Assembly (NCBI GenBank): GCA_030374805.1
Contig: JARGSG010000207.1
Span: 1,213,246 to 1,277,245, forward strand
Source: Gracilaria gracilis
Taxonomy: Eukaryota > Rhodophyta > Florideophyceae > Gracilariales > Gracilariaceae
Direction: 5' to 3'
DNA length: 64,000 bases
The translations under genes were made by a program, and so were the position numbers. Positions 11,347 through 22,292 of this stretch are shown in pieces. Every line of letters begins with the position of its first letter. Positions within the stretch are counted from its first letter, which is position 1. The notes beneath the pieces are model-generated. The model saw only the letters and a program-made list of their open reading frames with translations, searched no databases and had not been told where the DNA came from.

Positions 11347-12137
11347 TGTAGTGCAATGCCGCAATGGGGAAAGAACCACGAAGACGTTCGGGATCTTCCT
11401 CACACGAGGTAGCAAAGCAAGCAGAACCCTTCCAGGGATGACACGGCTAAGTCGGGGTGTAAGGCCGAGGTCACCCTTCACGACGAGCGTAGGAAGGTGA
11501 GACAAGAAGGTATTCCGCGTGAGCGGCGTGTGTGTGTTATCCACCAAGGAGGCGAAGTGTCCACAGTGTGGCGAGTGCGACGCGGTGTCAGCACAGGCTG
11601 CGAGTGGCGGAGTAACCACCCGAAAGCAAGGGGAAAAAGGGAAAGGAAAGGAAAAGGGGAGTCCACAAAATGTGGTTAAGGATACGGCAAAGCCGGTGGA
11701 AACCTTATACAAGGGCGAACGCGACAGGGATTGGTAAATACTCCCAATAGTGGGTTCGTTTAGGGGATGCAGGGAGGATAGACAGTCCGTAGGCTACGGG
11801 ATATCTCTCCAAGGAGGAGTTGAGTACCGCCGAAGGCGAAGCAGTCTAGAGCCAAAACCCTGGTTGCGGGAGGTTTACTGGGTGCGACGGCAGAGTTGCC
11901 GGCGCACTAAGTAGTGTAGCTCGCCTCCCGTACTGTACGGCAAATACAATAATAATCTAGAATACCCCCATAAAGAGTGCAGAATTACCAGCCATGCTGT
12001 GTCAACCTCCTGGACTCTGCCGTGTCCCACGTGTCCCATCCACCAACGTGGCCGTCGTATGTAGTCATAATTAACCCAGCCGACATTTCGGAAATAACTT
12101 AGTCATAGGAATCCCTCAAGGAGGGCGTTGCACTTCA
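11347..12137 (-). repeat. 3' LTR of element 2
   Basis: It starts TGTAGTGCAATG and ends GCACTTCA, and matches 22293-23083 over its whole length. Small ORFs on both strands (such as 11519-11737) are repeated in the other LTR only because the LTRs are copies, and I do not count them as genes. The LTR reads on its plus strand towards the antisense ORF. Confidence 0.95.
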
Positions 12138-12153
12138 TATCCCTTTCCTTAGC
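12138..12153 (-). other. Polypurine tract of element 2
   Basis: Read on the minus strand, CTAAGGAAAGGGATA directly abuts the 3' LTR. This is the expected place for plus-strand DNA priming. Confidence 0.7.
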
Positions 12154-12199
12154 CGGGGGCGCGACGCTTTTTGCGAGCGACGCAATGGCGGACTAAGGC

Positions 12200-12206
12200 T
12201 ATAAAG
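12200..12206 (+). promoter_or_regulatory. TATA-like box upstream of the antisense ORF
   Basis: TATAAAG lies 174 bp upstream of the ATG at 12380, between the 3' LTR and the plus-strand ORF. It could serve as that ORF's own promoter, or act with upstream elements inside the LTR. Seen as a motif only. Confidence 0.4.
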
Positions 12207-12379
12207 AAACGACCTCCTCCGGCTCGCCGGCAATTCCCTTCGACCCAGCGCACACCACACCTGCCTATGCAGCGCATACTTTTGCACGAGGCGAATCCCT
12301 CCGACAACTCGTTCCCTGAGCCTCACCAGCGCACTTAACTCCCCCGGCTACGCCGGTTATCGACTTAACCATCACCGAA

Positions 12380-14188
12380 ATGTCCGGTCAGCAACCGAAC
12401 CACCCTCCCCAGGGATATTTCACCGGCTTCCAGTCCGTCCCCCTGCCACTGGGCAACACCAACCAACAACTTCCGCAAGGCGGCAACCAACCTGCGCAAG
12501 CAGGGGCGCTCCCGACGACGCAGCCCACGGCTCAGCCGTCTAACCAACCCGTTGCGGAGGCAGGCCTGCTAGCGCCTCACCCGATGGGGGGAGTCATACC
12601 AGCCGGCATGCCGGTGCGCGTCTGGCCGCATTACGATACCCTGGTGGGGTTGAATCCGAACAATCGGTCCCACGCCCTAAAAGTGAGGCACGCGCCCTGG
12701 CATCATCCATTGGCAGTCCTCAATGAGGCATTGGTCATGGCGTACGCTGATGCGACCAACACCGTTCCGGGGGACCTACCCGCCGACGCCACGGGGTCGT
12801 GGGATTGGAGGAACCGCATTGCGATTCCTACCCATCATATCCGTCGTGACGGCAGACAATCGGTGGCGAGCGCACACGCGGCGCTCGTCATGCTCGGTTA
12901 CCAACGGCTTCGCCAGGCTCCATTTGAGTTCCCGATCCCCGCGGGGTACGACTTTGATGTCGCGTTTTACCGCACACGCGGAGAGATGACGTACTGCGAC
13001 CGCCTCGCGGCGTTAGAAACCTTCGCATGGAGGAACTTTCCCGCAGCGCGGCAAACAGCCATGTGCTGGGAGCGACCGATACTTCGGGCTCAGTTCCGCT
13101 ACCTTCCCCAGGCGTCCTGGTCGAACTTCCTTCAGAACTTCATCCAATATGAACGCCGTTGGCGCTCCCGATTCGGGTTCTTCGTTCCGTACCAAAACGT
13201 GGAGGTAGAGCGCATCACTGCACCCCACCGACGTGGTCGGTACGTCCCACTCCCAGAGTGGTGGTCCTCCCTGGAGGCGTGCCGGGGGTGGTATGTTGAA
13301 CTGCCCCCGGTCTTCACCTATATGGGGTCGTTCCTCCTCACGGACCTCTGGTCGGGGCTATGGTCGATTGTGGTGACCGAGTGGGCTACCCGCTTCGCGG
13401 CATACGTCCTCACCGAGGCCTACGACCAGTATCGGCTTTGGTACGTACAACACCGCCTGCGGGCAGCCATCCGTAGCCTGGAATTGCGAATCCCCCTTGG
13501 GGGTACTGCCAACGAGGAAGAAATGCTGGGGCTACTCGATTACATCGAGAACGTTCAGTGGGACGAGGTTCCCATCGAACAGAGTGGCCGTCGAGACGGT
13601 GGTAGTGGCGGTTCCGGTCCCGGACTCGGGCGCAATACCCCGCTCGCGGGCGACTTCGTGTATTTCGACCCGTGGGACTCCCAGGAAATCAGCCGCGAGC
13701 AAGCGGAAGAATTCCAGGCTGCCCCGCGTTAAATCCCCAGCGACCACCCGCGAGGGTACGTCGACTCGGACGATTATTATCACGCTTACAGCGGGGGCGA
13801 TCCAATGGTGGATAACGACCCCGGTGCATCGGGCGAGATGGTCGAAGACGACGGTGACGAAGCCGGCGCGGTCGGGAATGACAACCAAGTTGGCAACGCT
13901 CCGGCGGAGCCGGGTTCGAATACTCCCGCTGATCCCAATACGGGGCAGTCCGCTGCGGCGGTGACGACGGAACAAGAGGATGGTCCTCCTCCGCCTTTGG
14001 CGAGCGCTGGATCAGGCAATCCCAGTTCTGGGCCGCTGAATGAGCACGAGATCATTGCTCGCTTTCTGCGTGGTGCAGGCCTCAGCGCCACCGAAGCTTC
14101 GGGTGATGTCGTCGAAATGGCGGATGCCCTGGCGAACCGCCTCGGCGGGGGTGCTCCACCTAGTGGGGGTAGCGGCTCAAACCACTAG
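12380..14188 (+). CDS. Antisense accessory ORF of element 2 (one internal stop)
   Basis: The frame opens at ATG 12380, runs 450 codons to TAA at 13730-13732, and stays open in the same frame to 14188, so the ancestral protein was about 602 residues. It lies opposite to gag-pol, between pol and the 3' LTR. The N-terminus (about residues 1-65) is rich in Pro and Gln. The middle is rich in Trp, Tyr and Arg, with a hydrophobic stretch around residues 310-355. The tail is acidic and rich in Gly, Pro and Ser. I recognise no domain. Antisense ORFs occur in some plant Ty3 lineages, but I see no homology to judge. Long survival of the frame argues for a real gene. Confidence 0.6.
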
Positions 14189-14335
14189 TGCCCATCCCGG
14201 GTTGTCTTCCGGTTCGACCCGCTTTTTCATGACAACATGATGAACACAACGTAAACTTCCCATACTCGACGGTCCTTCTTCAATTATACTTCTATTCGGT
14301 CTTCCTTCTTTTATTCCGTCCTGGACGGTTACCAA
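14189..14335. other. Convergent spacer between the antisense ORF and pol
   Basis: This 147-bp AT-richer stretch separates the two converging coding regions and probably holds the 3' ends of both transcripts. No clear terminator or poly(A) signal is visible on either strand. Confidence 0.3.
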
Positions 14336-14617
14336 TTATCCCACTTGAGCTCTTTCCAGCGTGCCTGGTAGTGCGGTGCCGGCGCGCTGGTGATACTGTA
14401 CGACCCGTGATCGGGGTAGATGTTCGATCGGTTCCTCTGTATCCCCTTCGGGGCCATAGCCGTACCAACGGACGCGGTAGAGCAGGTCGCCGTTCCCGTC
14501 GTAGGAATGCCCGATTACTCGGTCGACGACGTACTCCTGCACGTACACTTCCCGGCCTTGCCGTGTTGTCGTCACTTCGCGTGGAGCGGTCCATTCATGG
14601 GAGAAAATGTCCCTCAA
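14336..14617 (-). pseudogene. Chromodomain, C-terminal piece of element 2 pol
   Basis: The frame encodes EYVVDRVIGHSYDGNGDLLY followed by RVRWYGYGPEGDTEEPIEHL. This is the chromodomain pattern of chromoviral integrases, which directs insertion by binding histone tails. The usual Trp of the DTWEP motif is Glu here. It is in a different frame from the main pol ORF, and a Pro-rich linker (14614-15258) sits between them, so at least two frameshifts separate it from integrase. Confidence 0.85.
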
Positions 14618-15125
14618 GAGGTGTCGGGGCCCACCAAGGTGGTATCAGTGCCGTCCCTACAGGGTGCTGGTATCCCACTTGGGTGGTAGTCTCCCCGTAT
14701 TGCAAGTCTGCGTGGGTCGATCCGCCTTGGCGATGACGTTGTCGTCATATCCCCCGGCGGGGGTGCTCCGCGCTCAGCGGGAAGGGGCGCGTGCGGTGCC
14801 TCCTCCCGCGTAAGGGCACGTGACTCCAACAATGGTTGGCTAGAATTTGCCCTAGTCCGATCCGCCTTCCTGGCGCGTGGACACTTCAACGGCTGCACCG
14901 TGCCCTGCTGGCTTGGCACCCCGCGTGCGGTGGCTATTTCCGGTAAGCCGGTGTGTGCTGTGCTGGTCCCGTGTGGGGCGTGTACAGCACTCTTCCCGTG
15001 TGGGGCGTGTACAGCCGGCGCTGTGCCCGCTATTTGGGGAGGTTTCGACTTGGTCGGGCGTAGTGTGCCGTCGTAGACGGGTGCCAACTCTGGAGCGGCC
15101 GGTCTCGTGCTGGCAGTGCCAGGTT

Positions 15126-18100
15126 CTACCGAGACGCTCGGAATGCGACTGCGCAAGCCCGCTTTGCCCTGCATGGGGGTAGTTGCTTTGCCACGACGTG
15201 TTGCATTCCCAGTGCTGGGTTCCTCTGCCGCAGCGTCCTCTCGGCCGGAGGGCGCCACTGACAGGTGCTAACGAACGTTCCCCAAAGGAGTGGTGTTCTC
15301 CAGGTGCTGCGGCAACTGCGATGCAGGTTCAACTGCCTCCAAGGAGGGTTCGTCGACGTTCGGGGACGACACACCCTGAGGGGGGCTTGGCACTGCAGCT
15401 CGACTGTCATTCCGCGAGAGCGGCAGCGATCTTGCGGCACCTTCCCGTGCTTCACGGCGTGAATTCCGTTGCGACGGCGAAAGATCTCCATCGGAGCAGC
15501 TGTTTCCCTCCCCCTCCTTAGACGGAGCAACGGGTGGTGCGTTGGGGGTCCCGCTTGGCGGGTGATAATCCTACCATGGGCGGTAGAAGAAGAAGGCTTT
15601 GGGCCATGTAGGCCTGAGTGTTCCGGCTGTGCCGGCGTTTCCGATAACATCGGAATATCTAAGAGGCCCCGGGTGGGGTGTGGTAGAACTGAAGGTCGTT
15701 CGACCACAGATGTTCCCGGATTGTCCGGTGTTGCTGTACCCGTAGAAACGGAAGTAATGTCCAGTACTACCTCCGATGAGGGTGGAGGGGCCAGGACAAC
15801 GCGATCGCGGGATAACCGCTCGTGCGTATTTCCCATCTTCACCACAACAGTGTCGGTAGTTGTAGAGATCACCCTGAAGGGGCCGTCCGCCACTGGCGAG
15901 AGTTTGTGACGCCTTTCCCGTTCCGGGTTATAGTACTCCTTTCGTACATAGATGTAGTTACCAACCGCGATTGGCGGAGTGTCAGGACGCCGTAAGCGGT
16001 TGTCAAAATCACGCTTGTAAGCGGCCTGGGCACGTTCGATAGACTTCCGCGTAGCGGGAACCAACTTGGTGAGCCATTGTTTCCAATTGTTACGGTAGTC
16101 GTCCACGGATGGGAAGGTTCCAAGCGTAGCTTGCGGTTCCAACGCCACAGGCGGGGGCAAACGGGATAGTACCAAGTCAAATGGCAATACCCCGGTAGTC
16201 CGGTGAACCTGAGTGTTGTAGGCGAAGGTAATCGCATCAGTGTACAGATCACAAGTCTTTGGGTGGTCAGCAACGTACGAACGCAGAGATGCGAGCATTG
16301 TCCAATTAAACCGTTCGACTTGCCCATTACATTGGGGATGATAAGTAGTTGTGAACAGGTTCTTTACATCCAGGATGCGACACACATCCTGGAAGAACCT
16401 GGACGCAAACTGCTTTCCGTTGTCGGATAACAACTCCACTGGAGGTCCATACGCAAATACCCAATGAGTAGCGAACGCGTTAGCCACCGTGAAGGCGGAT
16501 ATCCTCCGAAGAGGGACTGTCCGAACCAGCTTCGAGAAGTGGTCGGTGATGAAAAGTAAAAACTTGTTGCCCCGCCTCGTTGTGAGGAGTGGTCCGAGAA
16601 TGTTGATCGCGACAAACTTGAGCGGTGCTCTGGCGGGGAAAAGCTTCAGTGCCTTGCTGTTCTTCCGAAGTTTAACTCGGTTCTTTGCACATTCTGTACA
16701 GAAGCGTACCATGGCGTAGCAATCCACCACCATGGCGGGCCAGTAAAAGTCCCTTCTCAGGGTGAGATAAAGCTTCCGGCCTCCGGCGTGACCACCAAAC
16801 TTCGGGTAGTGCGTTAAATGCAACACCCGCGACTGCAGGGAATGTGGAACTACGACTTGTGGGTTTGCCTCAACTGTCCTTATGAGGTATCCTCGGTCGT
16901 TCACCTCGAAAGAGAGTACTGCACCACCGTTAAGACGGGCGCGTATCCCTACACAAAAGGGGTCTCCGAACTGCTCTCTTACCAGTTCTTCTGGAGTAAT
17001 GGGAACAAAATTCCCCGGTGTGGGTTTCTCAGTGGCACCCTCGCCAGAGGCGAGGAGTTCGTCAAAGTCAGCATCCATATCCAGATCTTCCAGCCAATCC
17101 GGATCTTTCGGTTCTATTCCGTCCACGACGAAGCACGGGATTTCATCATCTTCGGTTGCGAGGGCTTCCCCACTCGTGGGTAGACGCGAAAGCGCATCAG
17201 CCTGAGTGTTCAACGCTCCCTTCTTATATATGACTGTGAAGTCGTATTCGGCTAAGCGGAGTCTCCACCGCATGAGGCGGCCTGATGGATCCGAGATATT
17301 CATCAACCACCTCAATGAGGAATGATCCGTGTATACGGTAAAGTGAACACCCATAAGATAGAGTCGGAGAGTGGAAAGCGCCCACACAACTGCGAGACAC
17401 TTTTTCTCTGATACAGAGTAGTTCCGTTCGTGAACGTTCAGCGAACGCGACCAATAACCAATTGGCTTCCGTTCCCCTTCTGGGGTGGTTTGAAAAAGAG
17501 CGCAACCGACTTGGTAGTCAATCGAGTCCGTGTCCACGGAGTACGGCAATCCCAATTTGGGTAACGATAGGATCGATGCTGACGTGACAGCCTCCTTTAA
17601 GGAGTTGAACGCATCCGCTTGCGCGGGCGTTAAGAGCTCCAGTTTCGGTGGCTGTCCTTTACGCAGTAGCGCGTTAAGCGGCGCCGTGATATCCGAAAAG
17701 TTCGGAATGAACCGGTGATAGACGTTGACTAGCCCCAGAAATGACAGGAGTTCCGTCTGCGTACGGGGTTGCTTTGCCTCAACGATGGATTTGACGCGAG
17801 CTTCCTCGATCGACAGCCGTCCAGGACGGATCACGTGTCCCAGATACTTGATCGTATCTGTGAAGAACTCACATTTCCTCAGCTTGAGGGTAATACCAGC
17901 ATCCCGTAACACGGTTAAGACTTCCCGCACGTGGGTGAGATGGTCGTCGAGGTTATCTGAGAAGACGATGATGTCATCCAGATATACCAAACACGACCGC
18001 CACTTGAACCTGTTGAGCAGGATTTCGACCGCTCGTTGAAACGTAGCGAGAGCGTTGGTTACACCAAACGGCATCCGCTTGAAGCGGTAGGACCCAGAGT

Positions 18101-18953
18101 GACAGACAAACGCTGTCTTGTTGTGGTCCTCTTCCCTTACAGGTACTTGCCAATATCCCCAATTGGCATTCAACGCCGTGAACACGGTCGCATCGCCAAG
18201 CGAGTCAATGCACTCGTCCATACCCGGTATAGGGTAGCTGTACCGTACAGTTACGGCGTTGAGCCGGCGGTAGTCGATACAAAATCGCCACATGCCGTCG
18301 GCCTTCAATGCCAGTACAACTGGAGAAGTCCAGGGTGACTGAGCGGGTTCAATCACCCCGGCGCGGAGCATCTTGTCCACTTGGAACTGCTCCTCCTCCC
18401 GAGCTTTCGGTCCTGCCCTGTACGGGGGTTGCGCAACCGGACGCGCGTTCGGCAACAAGTCGATACGGTGTTCCGTCGCAGAAATCTCTCCAAGAGAGCC
18501 ATCCCACATAGTGGTAAATTCCCGTAGCATTTTACGGAGTCGATCGCGGTGCGAATCCGGTACATGACCGAGGTCCAGCTCTTCGAGAGCCTTCACCGGG
18601 TCAAGCGGGTCGTAGCTTGTGGGACCACGCTGTCCTGTGTCGGAAACAGGTTGCAAATCCGAATCATTCGGCGACTTCTCCGTTGAAACGGCGGTGTCCT
18701 CCCCCTCCTTAGACGAAGCGTCGGGGTTCTTTGAACTGTCTCCCTCCTTGGAGGTAACCAATCCGAGAACATCGGCAGCAGTCATCCGCGTCGGGAGCAT
18801 CACGAGCGTGTGCGGGGTGACTGATCCAATCACTTGGTTTTTTACCAGATACTTGGGCTTGGTGCCAAGGTTGGCAACGAAGATTCGAAACGGAGTATCC
18901 GGGTGCACCTGCACAATTCCGTTTGCAACGGCGAGTTGACACTTCTCGTACAA
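15126..18953 (-). pseudogene. Element 2 pol: reverse transcriptase, RNase H, integrase
   Basis: This open frame of 1275 codons holds RT (about residues 135-460, active-site YLDD near 325), RNase H (about 478-600) and integrase (about 710-1000, HHCC finger near 715-755, SDNGKQF near 843, QVERFN near 878). Two catalytic Asp residues are Asn: RT motif A reads TALNANWGYW near 262, and the first integrase Asp reads AINILGPL near 785. The enzyme should be dead although the frame is intact. The true N-terminus continues upstream (LPPESQVMVKV) past a TAG to the MITE. The last 150-200 residues are probably out of frame. Confidence 0.93.
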
Positions 18954-19035
18954 CGAGGAAAGGGGCTATACGACCCGAATGCCGTGTTGACGGGAGTTGA
19001 CCTTCACCATAACCTGGGACTCCGGCGGTAAAGAA

Positions 19036-19326
19036 CCCTACAAACCTCGAATATGGCCCAAATATGGCCGAGATATGGCCGAAATGTGGCCGTTTAACTC
19101 GAAAAGTTGTGAGAACGTTTAAAAAGCAGAGATAAACAAGTTTCATTTTTCTTCATATGGCCGAAATATGACCCCAATGTGGCCTAGATATGGCCGAAGT
19201 GTACACGTGTCAGTTGGCTAAAGTCCTTTATTTCCGTAGTTACACGTTCTCTGAAATTTTTGAGCTAAACGGTCACATTTCGGCCATATCTCGGCCATAT
19301 TTGGGCCATATTCGAGGTTTATAGGG
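19036..19326. mobile_element. 291-bp MITE in the protease-RT junction of element 2
   Basis: Ends are CCCTACAAACCTCGAATATG and its near complement ending CGAGGTTTATAGGG. The 3-bp duplication GAA lies at 19033-19035 and 19327-19329. Both ends carry repeated ATATGGCC/GGCCATAT motifs. Removing it and one GAA restores the reading frame (VAASVSLPPESQV on the minus strand), so it entered an element whose frame was still open here. Related copies are at 57898 and 58493. Confidence 0.92.
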
Positions 19327-19329
19327 GAA

Positions 19330-20012
19330 ACCGACGCGGCAACGCGGAGCTTCGTGAACTCCCGCGTGGCGGGCGATGGTTCCTGCGCAGCAGGCAGCGT
19401 AACTTGCTTCTGTGAAGCGCGCTTAAGCGGGCGACGGACAATCGGTACCGATGATCCGTCGTCGAGTTCCACACGCCTGAGGCGGGGCCGGATTGCTTCG
19501 ACAAACCTGTCGCAGTAGTCGCATCCCAGTATAACTGGCGCAGCCAACGAACGGCAAGCGACAAAGTCGAGCTTCACCATAGAGATGCCCAACCGGACGA
19601 CCAAGTCGACGGTTCTCACCGTTGATAACGGGTTGTTATTCGCGTCAGCGACGTTCGGGACCGCTTCGGAGCGGATACGAGACCGCACCAGCGGGGGCAA
19701 TACGGACTCCACGACGACGTTCGGGCCAGCATTTGTGTCCAGGACAGTTAGAAGTCTTACCAGAAACTGGGGGTGGAGGCCAAGATCAGCGTAAACTTTA
19801 TAGTTTCGCTTGGCCATGACCATGATTCTATCCGGGATCCGGTTATTCTTTACCCGTATCCACGGTCGACGCAGAACACCCAAGTGTTCTGAATCCGCGT
19901 CAGCGGTGTCACTCCTTGACAGGATCTTCGCCGGGGAGCGAGGCAACGACGCCTCGGGCGTCCTCAACCTCGACTCTGAGGGCGCCTCTCCCTGAGGGGA
20001 GACTCCCATCAT
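19330..20012 (-). pseudogene. Element 2 aspartic protease
   Basis: The frame starts at 20012 and is interrupted by the MITE after VAASVS. LTVLDTNAGPNVVVE corresponds to the retropepsin D-T/S-G-A active site, with Gly replaced by Asn, and PVILGCDYCDRF matches the second conserved I-L-G-x-D motif. The role would be gag-pol processing. The start overlaps the stop of the upstream ORF as TAATG, which may allow reinitiation. The Gly to Asn change makes activity doubtful. Confidence 0.8.
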
Positions 20013-20014
20013 TA

Positions 20015-20659
20015 GTTTTCTTGGGCTTCCGCCTGCGGCGGCTGCTCAGGCTCCTCCACAACGAGGGCTTGGGTTCCTCGCTGAGGGTTTTCCACGTGAG
20101 TGGTGTTTGGAACGTACGCCTGCTGGGCGGGGGCAACCGACTTCATCGGAGCGGACCGCGCAGGCGGGAGAGCATGCGAAAGGTCCAGCTTCGCGCGCAA
20201 GTACGATGCGATGGGCAATGTGTGCTTCTCATCTGGGGTCAGGGCTTCGTAGTTCGACACTACTTTAGCCATTTACCTCAGTGAGAGGAGGCACTGTGTC
20301 GATGTGTGACCGTGCGTGTAGCACAGGTGAGATATCAGTCGCAACAGTCCTGCTGGCAGGTTATCCTTCCGAATACCGGTGAAACCAACCACAGGGCGTG
20401 GGTCCCTCCACCCAGGCCGTTCAAAACGGGTACCTCCATTCGAATATGGGATTGAAGGCGCCGTCACACGACGGTTGTCCGCGTACAGCGCTGGGTCTGC
20501 CAGCACTGTATCGAACGTGGTCTCCGTCGTTGACGGGAGTTCCGTAGTCGGTACGGAGAGGACTTCGCCGTGCGCCAACTGCACGTTTTCATATCCCTGT
20601 TGACAGTGTTCAGCCGCTACCAGCGAAAGCGATGGGGAGCGGTCCTCCATCACCAGCAC
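20015..20659 (-). pseudogene. Element 2 nucleocapsid-like region
   Basis: Two stretches in one frame (20659-20273 and 20272-20012) are separated by a single TAA. The first ends with LCYTHGHTSTQC, a contracted Cys/His cluster in the position where a CCHC knuckle is expected after gag. The rest is Pro/Ala/Gln-rich. The region follows gag with a frame change near 20655. This could be a natural frameshift or a mutation. Confidence 0.5.
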
Positions 20660-22182
20660 TTTCGCGGACTTCGACCTCGAATGAGGAACCGAGCATGTAC
20701 TGTATCACCCTCCGCGCGTGCGGCTTGGACCAACTCGAGGTAAGTAATCCTCGGCTTGTCCTCCCGACGTCGGGCAACGAGTGACTTGATGGCTGGGCTC
20801 AGCCCATCGATGAACATTGTACAACGTTCCCCAGTGGGGTAGACATTACCACAGCGGTGGAAAGCCTTGTTAAAGCGTACCGAATAATCGGTTTCAACCT
20901 CGTCGGGGCGCTGACGTGTATCCCTCAAAGCGATGATCGCGGACTGAATGGCGTCATTTGTCGCGTACGACCTCAAGAGGTATTGGACGGCTTCGGGCCA
21001 GCACGTCACCCCTCCTTCGGAGGCTCTGGTGGAACCTCTTACAGAGTGATACTGGTCTTCGGCCACCCCCCGAAAAAAATTCGGCAGCGCCACGTAGGCT
21101 TGTCCTTCATTCATCCCGAGTATATCGGCTTCCGCGACAAAGCGGGCAAGAAAATCTAGCACCAGGATTGGGTCGTCTCCAGAAAAAGTCTGGTTTCGGA
21201 GTGAGAGCTGCATTCGCTTGATGCAATCCTTCACTCTTCCCGTTCCACGAGGTGTACGCTCCAGTGAGGAGTCTTCCAACCGATAGTATCGGTACGAAAG
21301 TAACTTGCGATACATCCTATTCGTAGGTTTCAATTCCTGGAGTCCGGAGTGTCTTCTACTCTTCGTACGGGAGCAGATCGCCCCCTCGGAGGCAGAAGAC
21401 CGCTTTGAGCGGGAAGAACGCCCGCGGCGACCATCCTCCGACTCGGAGTCTGAAGAAGTAGACCCATCCGAGTGACTCGGGTTGGAATCCGACGAGGTCG
21501 GTGTATCCGAATGATCGTTGTAGGGTTTGTAATTTCGCCTACGGCGGCCTTTGCCTGTTCTAGCGCGCTGGTCGCGTTGTGACACGGCAACAACCGGATC
21601 ATCCGGAGAGTCTTTATCCATTATTATGGTTTGCTCCAACGTCTCCAGACGGGCACGGACGCGATTGAATCACTCCTCAATCCCTTCAACGAAGGCGGTG
21701 GGCAAACCCAAACACTCCAACATTTTGTTGAAATCAGACCGCAATACGTGGAGGTCTTCAGCAACATTCTTTGCAGAGGTACTCTCGACCACCTCACGGA
21801 GGGCTCGAAATTCCCCTACAAGGGCATTATGGGCGGCACGCAAGGTGCGTAACTCGTCCTCCAGGGAAGTCCCCTGGGAGGTGTTGGCGACCTCCTGACG
21901 GGGCTGTATTGCCGCGGCAGCGGAAGTTGATTGGGGCACAGGCGGTGCACCAGCAACGGCCGTAGCGGGGCCAGCTCCACCTCTGGAGTTGGCCAACGGA
22001 GGCAACGGAAGGTCCCCGGGTTCCCGGTGTCGGCTCGAAGTCCGAGAGGAAACCTTCGCGGCGAGGGTTGAACCAGCCCGAATCGGGATATTGGAAATCA
22101 CCGGATCAGCGGGAACATCCCCACCATCGTGGGAGTGGCTGCGGGTAACTGCCGGCTCCGCACGAGATGGCTTCCGAGACAT
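20650..22182 (-). pseudogene. Element 2 gag (one internal TGA)
   Basis: ATG 22182 opens a frame of about 510 codons with one TGA near 21670. The N-terminal part is Ser/Arg- and Pro-rich, then a short coiled coil (EDELRTLRAAHNALVGEFRAL), a Ser/Asp/Arg-rich stretch, and a capsid-like helical region (about residues 300-490) with FSGDDPILVLDFLARF and ETDYSVRFNKAFHRCG, the retrotransposon gag pattern. It would form the virus-like particle. The start lies 111 bp inside the 5' LTR. Confidence 0.85.
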
Positions 22183-22271
22183 CGGTAAGAAACGTTCAAC
22201 GGGAGAAACACGGAATCTTCCAGAAAAGTAGATAAGTCACCTCAAAGAGGGAAAGCAACACACCAACAATC

Positions 22272-22289
22272 TTCTAAGTCGGGAGACCA
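22272..22289 (-). other. Primer binding site of element 2
   Basis: Three bases inside the 5' LTR, the minus strand reads TGGTCTCCCGACTTAG. Position and the leading TGG fit pairing with a tRNA 3' end. I cannot name the tRNA from sequence alone. Confidence 0.6.
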
Positions 22290-22292
22290 GTT

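Noticed and set aside
11478-11737. ORFs inside the element 2 LTRs (also 22242-22683)
   Set aside because: They are the same in both LTRs simply because LTRs are copies; no known motif and no start context of note.
13900-13930. tRNA T-arm-like GGTTCGAAT
   Set aside because: Lies in the antisense ORF; no acceptor stem or anticodon arm can be folded around it.
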